Assembly: GCF_018282095.1 (NCBI RefSeq) | Contig: NZ_CP074126.1 | Span: 482,501-546,500 of the forward strand | Reading direction: 5' to 3' | Length of the DNA stretch: 64,000 nt | Source: Pseudovibrio brasiliensis | GTDB taxonomy: Bacteria; Pseudomonadota; Alphaproteobacteria; Rhizobiales; Stappiaceae | In this document: in pieces, positions 59,416-64,000 of the stretch | How the letters are laid out: each line of letters opens with the position of its first letter | Position numbering within the stretch: the first letter of the stretch is position 1 | The notes under the pieces: generated by a model | The model's input: only the letters and a program-made list of their open reading frames with translations | What the model was told of the DNA's origin: nothing | Databases searched by the model: none | Made by a program: the position numbers and the translations under genes

Positions 59416-60753
59416 ATGAGTGTCCTTGCAGAGCCGATTGAACAAGCGAAAACCAATTCTCTTGAGCAACACTGGATGCCGTTTTCCGCAAACAGAGATT
59501 TTAAGAGCGCGCCGCGTCTCATCACCCGTTCAGAGGGAATGTACCTTTGGAATCAACATGGTGACAAACTGGTAGACGGGTCTTCAGGCTTGTTCAATGT
59601 CCCGGCAGGCCATGCACGCCAATCAATTGCAGATGCCGTTCATGCGCAAATGATGCAGAACGGATACACAGCGCCCTTCCAGCTGGGGCAGCCGACATCA
59701 TTTGAGTTTGCGGCCAAACTCACAAAAATCCTGCCCGAGCCTTTCAACCACGTGTTCTTCGTGAACTCCGGTTCAGAGGCCATTGATACAGCCCTCAAAA
59801 TGGTCATGGCCTATCACCGCGCCAACGGTGATGCACAGCGCACCCGCTTTGTCTCCCGTGAGCGGGCTTACCATGGTGTGAACATGGGCGGTGTTTCTCT
59901 CGCCGGTATGGTCAAAAACCGCGAGACATTCCCGGTCGTCATGCCAAACATCGTCATGATGCGCCATACGTGGAACGAGGAAAACGCCTTCACAAAAGGC
60001 CAGCCGGAAACAGGTGCCGAACTGGCAAATGACCTACAGCGCTTCTGTGAAACCTACGGTGGTTCCACAATCGCAGCAGTCTTCATTGAACCCGTTGCAG
60101 GTTCTACTGGAACGCTCGTCCCGCCAAAGGGATATCTGGAGCGCGTCCGCCAAATCTGCGATGAGCATGGCATTCTGCTGGTGTTTGATGAAGTGATCAC
60201 CGGCTTTGGTCGCCTTGGTAAACCGTTTGCAGTGGATGCGTTCAATGTGATGCCAGACATCATCACACTGGCAAAAGCGCTCACCAACGGTGCGATTCCA
60301 ATGGGTGCCGTCGCAGCCTCCGATCAAGTCTATGAGACAATCACAGAAGCTGCCCCGGAAAATGCCATTGAGTTCTTCCACGGTTACACATATTCGGCGC
60401 ATCCGGCAGCCTGTGCAGCAGGTTTGGCAACTCTCAAGATTTACGAGGACGAAGGCCTGTTTGATCGAGCTGCTGAGCTAAGCGACTATTTCCTTGATGC
60501 GATCTGGTCCCTGCAGGATATCCCGATAGTAAAGGATATCCGAGGCTACGGCCTCATGGGTGGGGTGGAAGTTCACCCGCTTCCCGGCAAACCCGGCATC
60601 CGCGGCAACGAGATGCAAAAGCGGCTGTTCTGGAACGGGTGCCACGCCAAATGGACGGGAGACACAGCCATTTTGGCCCCGGCGTTCATTGCAGAGCGAA
60701 GTCATGTCGATGAGATCGTGGATGCAATGAGAAAAACGCTCATGGCTGAATAG
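59416..60753 (+). CDS. tpa: Taurine:pyruvate aminotransferase
   Basis: This is a 445-residue class III PLP aminotransferase that converts taurine and pyruvate to sulfoacetaldehyde and alanine. The PLP lysine is K287 in ITLAKALTNG, and VFDEVITGFGRLG supplies the ring aspartate. HWMPFSANRDFK near the N-terminus is typical of Tpa. The product is the Xsc substrate, and xsc lies 2.7 kb away. The gene is divergent from tauR. Confidence 0.92.
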   Translation: MSVLAEPIEQAKTNSLEQHWMPFSANRDFKSAPRLITRSEGMYLWNQHGDKLVDGSSGLFNVPAGHARQSIADAVHAQMMQNGYTAPFQLGQPTSFEFAAKLTKILPEPFNHVFFVNSGSEAIDTALKMVMAYHRANGDAQRTRFVSRERAYHGVNMGGVSLAGMVKNRETFPVVMPNIVMMRHTWNEENAFTKGQPETGAELANDLQRFCETYGGSTIAAVFIEPVAGSTGTLVPPKGYLERVRQICDEHGILLVFDEVITGFGRLGKPFAVDAFNVMPDIITLAKALTNGAIPMGAVAASDQVYETITEAAPENAIEFFHGYTYSAHPAACAAGLATLKIYEDEGLFDRAAELSDYFLDAIWSLQDIPIVKDIRGYGLMGGVEVHPLPGKPGIRGNEMQKRLFWNGCHAKWTGDTAILAPAFIAERSHVDEIVDAMRKTLMAE

Positions 60754-60774
60754 ATCGAAGAAAGTATTGTTTTG

Positions 60775-60801
60775 AGAAGAGCACATTTGTGCTCTTCTTT
60801 T
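60775..60801 (+). terminator. Terminator after tpa
   Basis: AGAAGAGCACA and TGTGCTCTTCT arms (60775-60785, 60788-60798) form a long stem with a tiny loop and are followed by TTT. It lies 20 bases after the tpa stop, so the next gene either uses read-through or its own promoter. Confidence 0.9.
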
Positions 60802-60832
60802 GTTTTCCTAGTTGGTTGAGGGGAGGCAATCA

Positions 60833-63307
60833 ATGACGAAGCCTATTCCACAAAATGCTCGTGTGGTTATCATCGGTGGCGGCATCGCCGGGTGTTCTGT
60901 TGCATATCATTTGGCTAAGCTTGGTTGGAAAGACATTGTACTGTTGGAGCGAAAACAGCTCACATGCGGCACCACGTGGCACGCTGCGGGTTTGATCGCA
61001 CAGCTGCGCGCATCCAAAAACATGACGCGCCTGGCGAAATACTCACAGGAGCTTTACGGCGATCTGGAAGCTGAAACAGAAATCGCAACTGGCTTCCGCC
61101 GCAATGGCTCGATCACGGTGGCCCTCACCGAAGAGCGCCGCAGCGAGATCCTGCGCTCTGCTGCCATGGCCCGCGCCTTTGGTGTAGAAGTCGAAGAAAT
61201 CTCCACGTCAGAACTGCTGGATCGCTACCCCTATGTGAATGCTGAAGATGTTACTGCAGCTGTCTATCTGCCAAAGGACGGGCAGGGAGACCCGGGCAAC
61301 ATCGCCCTTGCTCTTGCCAAGGGCGCACGCCAACGGGGAGCCCAAGTCTTTGAAGGTGTCAAAGTCACCAGCATTGAAAAGCGCAATGGTGCCGTTGCTG
61401 GTGTCTCATGGCAACGTGATGGCAGTGATGAGCAAGGCCATATCGCTGCTGACTATGTGGTCAACTGCGCTGGCATGTGGGCACATGAGTTAGGCCGTAT
61501 GGCTGGCGTAAACGTACCGCTCCACGCCTGTGAGCACTTCTACATGGTCACCGATAACATCGCAGGCCTGCCTCAACTCCCGACCCTGCGCGTGCCGGAT
61601 GAGTGCGCCTACTACAAAGAAGATGCTGGTAAAATCCTTCTTGGCGCCTTTGAACCAATCGCCAAACCATGGGGTATGCAGGGCATTTCAGAGGACTTCT
61701 GCTTCGACCAGTTGCCGGAAGATATCGAGCACTTCGAACCGATTCTGGAACAAGCCGTCAATCGCTTCCCTGAGTTGGCCGTAACGGGTATCCATACTTT
61801 CTTCAACGGCCCGGAAAGCTTCACACCTGATGATGCATACCATCTGGGAGAAGCGCCAGAACTCAAGAACTTCTTCGTCTGTGCGGGCTTCAATTCTATC
61901 GGCATTCAGTCCGCAGGCGGCGCAGGCATGGCGCTCGCGCATTGGATGGAATACGGCTATCCACCTTTCGATATCTCCGATGTTGATATCCGCCGCATGC
62001 AGCCATTCATGGGCAACAAAACCTTCCTCTATGAGCGCTCCAAGGAAACGCTTGGCCTGCTCTATGCAGATCACTTCCCATTCCGCCAAAAGGCAACCGC
62101 TCGCGGTGTCCGCCGCTCACCTTTGCATGAGCATCTGAAACAGGCAGGCGCAGCTTTTGGTGAGACAGCTGGATGGGAACGAGCCAACTGGTTCGCAGAC
62201 CAAGAACAGGAGCCTACCTACGAGTATTCTTGGAAACGCCAGAACTGGTTCGAGAACTCCAAACGAGAACACCTCGCCATCCGCAACAATGTCGGCCTCT
62301 ACGACATGTCCTCCTTCGGCAAAATCCGTGTTGAAGGCCCGGATGCGGAAAGCCTGCTCAATCATATGTGCGGTGGAGACATGTCGGTACCAGTCGGCAA
62401 GATTGTCTACACGCAGTTCCTCAATGAACGCGGCGGGATTGAAGCTGATCTCACCGTCACGCGCTTGTCCGAAACGGCCTATCTGCTTGTCACTCCAGCG
62501 GCGACTGTTATCAGAGAACTCAGCTGGCTCAACAAGCACAAGGCAGGTGCCAATGTGGTCATCACCGACATAACTGCGGGCGAAGCAACGCTGGTGGTGA
62601 TGGGGCCTAACTCCAGAGAGCTGCTCTCCAAGGTCTCCAACCACGATTGGTCCAACGAGAACCACCCCTTCGGCACAATGCAGGAAATTGAATTCGGTAT
62701 GGGCCTCGCTCGTGCTCACCGTGTCTCCTATGTGGGGGAACTGGGGTGGGAGCTTTATGTCTCAACAGAGATGGCTGCGCATGCCTATGAAACTCTGATG
62801 GAAGCAGGCGCCGATTTAAACCTGAAACTCTGCGGTCTCCATGCAATGGATTCCCTGCGTATCGAAAAGGGTTTCCGACATTTCGGCCATGACATAACCG
62901 AGGAAGACCACGTTCTGGAAGCCGGCCTCGGTTTCGCAGTCAGCACAAAGAAGCCATCCTTCATCGGCAGGGAAGCTGTCCTGCGTAAAAAGGAAGAGGG
63001 CCTGTCTTCCCGCATGCTGCAGTTCAAACTGAAAGACGCAGAACCACTCCTGCATCACAACGAACCTGTCCTGCGGGATGGAGAAATCGTTGGCTATCTT
63101 ACTTCCGGAAACTACGGCCACACTCTGGGCGGTGCAGTCGGCCTCGGCTACGTGCCGTGTAAGGGCGAAACAATCAAAGACATGCTCGCGTCCAACTACC
63201 AAATCGACGTGGAAGGCACTCTTTGCGATGCCGAAGCATCCTTCAAACCAATGTACGACCCCAAAAGCTTGCGCATGCGCGGACTGAAAGAACTGGAAGA
63301 CGCATAA
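60833..63307 (+). CDS. Dimethylglycine/sarcosine dehydrogenase-like flavoprotein
   Basis: This is an 824-residue protein with an N-terminal FAD oxidoreductase domain (dinucleotide motif VVIIGGGIAGCSVAY at 11-25) and a C-terminal folate-binding GcvT-like domain (from about 440). H50 in CGTTWHAAGLIAQLR aligns with the histidine that binds FAD covalently in dimethylglycine dehydrogenase. YVGELGWELY and GLHAMDSLRIEKGFRHFG are GcvT-type signatures. Relatives remove N-methyl groups from glycine derivatives and pass the carbon to tetrahydrofolate. The location between tpa and xsc suggests an N-methylated taurine as substrate; this is inference. The ATG at 60833 has GGGGAGG upstream. Confidence 0.88.
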   Translation: MTKPIPQNARVVIIGGGIAGCSVAYHLAKLGWKDIVLLERKQLTCGTTWHAAGLIAQLRASKNMTRLAKYSQELYGDLEAETEIATGFRRNGSITVALTEERRSEILRSAAMARAFGVEVEEISTSELLDRYPYVNAEDVTAAVYLPKDGQGDPGNIALALAKGARQRGAQVFEGVKVTSIEKRNGAVAGVSWQRDGSDEQGHIAADYVVNCAGMWAHELGRMAGVNVPLHACEHFYMVTDNIAGLPQLPTLRVPDECAYYKEDAGKILLGAFEPIAKPWGMQGISEDFCFDQLPEDIEHFEPILEQAVNRFPELAVTGIHTFFNGPESFTPDDAYHLGEAPELKNFFVCAGFNSIGIQSAGGAGMALAHWMEYGYPPFDISDVDIRRMQPFMGNKTFLYERSKETLGLLYADHFPFRQKATARGVRRSPLHEHLKQAGAAFGETAGWERANWFADQEQEPTYEYSWKRQNWFENSKREHLAIRNNVGLYDMSSFGKIRVEGPDAESLLNHMCGGDMSVPVGKIVYTQFLNERGGIEADLTVTRLSETAYLLVTPAATVIRELSWLNKHKAGANVVITDITAGEATLVVMGPNSRELLSKVSNHDWSNENHPFGTMQEIEFGMGLARAHRVSYVGELGWELYVSTEMAAHAYETLMEAGADLNLKLCGLHAMDSLRIEKGFRHFGHDITEEDHVLEAGLGFAVSTKKPSFIGREAVLRKKEEGLSSRMLQFKLKDAEPLLHHNEPVLRDGEIVGYLTSGNYGHTLGGAVGLGYVPCKGETIKDMLASNYQIDVEGTLCDAEASFKPMYDPKSLRMRGLKELEDA

Positions 63308-63316
63308 TCTAAAAGC

Positions 63317-63343
63317 AACGCCTCGTGCCATGCGCGAGGTGTT
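63317..63343 (+). terminator. Hairpin after the flavoprotein gene
   Basis: AACGCCTCG and CGAGGTGTT pair over nine bases with one G-U pair, right after the stop codon. Only a weak T stretch follows. Confidence 0.6.
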
Positions 63344-63393
63344 GTCCTAACTGGATGATTGTGCCGCAAAGTGTTGTTGTTCAACTAATGCGC

Positions 63394-63433
63394 AAAAAGA
63401 AAAGCCCGGGCAGCTTTACACTGCGCGGGCTTT
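63394..63433 (-). terminator. Terminator of xsc
   Basis: AAAGCCCG (63401-63408) and CGGGCTTT (63426-63433) form the outer stem of a GC hairpin. The A run before it gives a T run on the minus strand. A second perfect stem, TGCCCTTCTC/GAGAAGGGCA (63442-63470), lies nearer to the xsc stop, so two hairpins follow each other. Confidence 0.87.
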
Positions 63434-63482
63434 AAGATTGATGCCCTTCTCAGAGGAGGCGAGAAGGGCACTGCTGGGGGAC

Positions 63483-64000
63483 TTACGCGAGTTCTTGCTC
63501 GCGCATATCTTCCGCATTGATGCCTGCAACAGCAACAGGTGCTTTCATGGCGTCTCTGCGGAAAGGCTCTCCAAGTTCCTGATTGAGGATCACCTCAATG
63601 AACGTGGTCTCATTGCGCTCCATCTGGCCTTCAATGGCATCATCCAGAGTCTTGCTCAGCTCATCCATGCTGAACACCTGAATGCCCTTGAGGCCACAAG
63701 CCTCCGCAATCTTGGCGTACTGCACTTCTAGATTAAGCTCAGTGCCAACGAAGTTATCGTCGTACCAAAGCGTGGTGTTGCGCTTCTCCGCACCCCACTG
63801 ATAGTTGCGGAAGATCACCATGGTGATCGGAGGCCAGTCATCACGGCCACACGCGGTCATCTCGTTCATGGAGATGCCAAAGGCACCATCACCGGCAAAG
63901 CCGACGACCGGCGTATCAGGACACCCAATCTTCGCGCCCAAAATAGCAGGAAGGCCATAACCGCATGGGCCGAACAGACCCGGAGCGAGATACTTACGTC
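63483..64000 (-). CDS. xsc: Sulfoacetaldehyde acetyltransferase, C-terminal part
   Basis: About 172 C-terminal codons are present; the rest lies beyond the window. The thiamine-diphosphate motif is GFAGDGAFGIS followed by the asparagine region IFRNYQWGAEKRN, as in Xsc. TLWYDDNFVGTEL and the C-terminal IEVILNQELGEPFRRDAMK also match. Xsc converts sulfoacetaldehyde and phosphate to acetyl phosphate and sulfite and completes the taurine pathway begun by Tpa. The reading frame is open to the window edge. Confidence 0.92.
   Translation of the reverse strand, partial: RKYLAPGLFGPCGYGLPAILGAKIGCPDTPVVGFAGDGAFGISMNEMTACGRDDWPPITMVIFRNYQWGAEKRNTTLWYDDNFVGTELNLEVQYAKIAEACGLKGIQVFSMDELSKTLDDAIEGQMERNETTFIEVILNQELGEPFRRDAMKAPVAVAGINAEDMREQELA

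Overview
The window looks like chromosomal DNA of a marine alphaproteobacterium, most likely of the Pseudovibrio/Stappiaceae type. The evidence is moderate GC, an alphaproteobacterial-style initiator tRNA, two complete sugar ABC importers with their own ATPases, a Tat-exported TRAP receptor, cd1-type denitrification genes and a taurine pathway built on Tpa and Xsc. The taxon is inferred from gene content; no marker-gene comparison was possible.

Layout. Positions 1-1804 are the 3' end of an rRNA operon (23S, 5S, initiator tRNA-Met, terminator). Positions 1.9-14.5 kb hold a split denitrification locus on the minus strand: nnrS, then (after a serine hydrolase, a GNAT/dehydrogenase pair and a TetR regulator) nirN, a cupredoxin, a six-heme NirT fusion and nirS. 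nnrS and nirS each have an FNR/DNR-type box upstream. Positions 15-24.1 kb form a plus-strand glycoside regulon: GH42 beta-galactosidase, ABC ATPase, binding protein, two permeases, a GH63/GH37-like hydrolase and a LacI regulator. Two identical 20-bp operator-like sites precede the two transcription units. Positions 24.1-29.6 kb are the thiamine operon thiC-thiO-thiS-thiG-thiE-thiF on the minus strand, led by a TPP riboswitch. Positions 29.8-38.3 kb hold a PhoD-like phosphoesterase and a murQ-ABC-Gfo/Idh operon, probably for a muramic-acid-type amino sugar. Positions 38.3-42.2 kb hold a LysR regulator, a CNT-family nucleoside transporter with a long structured leader, and a divergent GFA/HxlR pair. 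Positions 42.2-53.5 kb hold a TRAP transporter and the complete five-step histidine degradation set hutUGHI/hutFC. After an NmrA-like reductase (53.5-54.3 kb), positions 54.6-64.0 kb hold tauABC, tauR, tpa, a dimethylglycine-dehydrogenase-like flavoprotein, and the 3' part of xsc, which runs off the window.

How the parts work together. The window is rich in uptake and breakdown of small host- or algae-derived compounds: glycosides, amino sugars, nucleosides, histidine, taurine and possibly methylated taurines. It also carries a nitrite-respiration branch. The observations most worth following are the flavoprotein between tpa and xsc, a candidate N-methyltaurine demethylase; the NirT fusion and atypical cupredoxin beside nirS without most heme d1 biosynthesis genes; the structured nupC leader with a small frame whose ribosome site is inside a stem; and a simple alternative-pairing model for the thiC riboswitch. 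No CRISPR array, insertion sequence, prophage or obvious defence system was seen.
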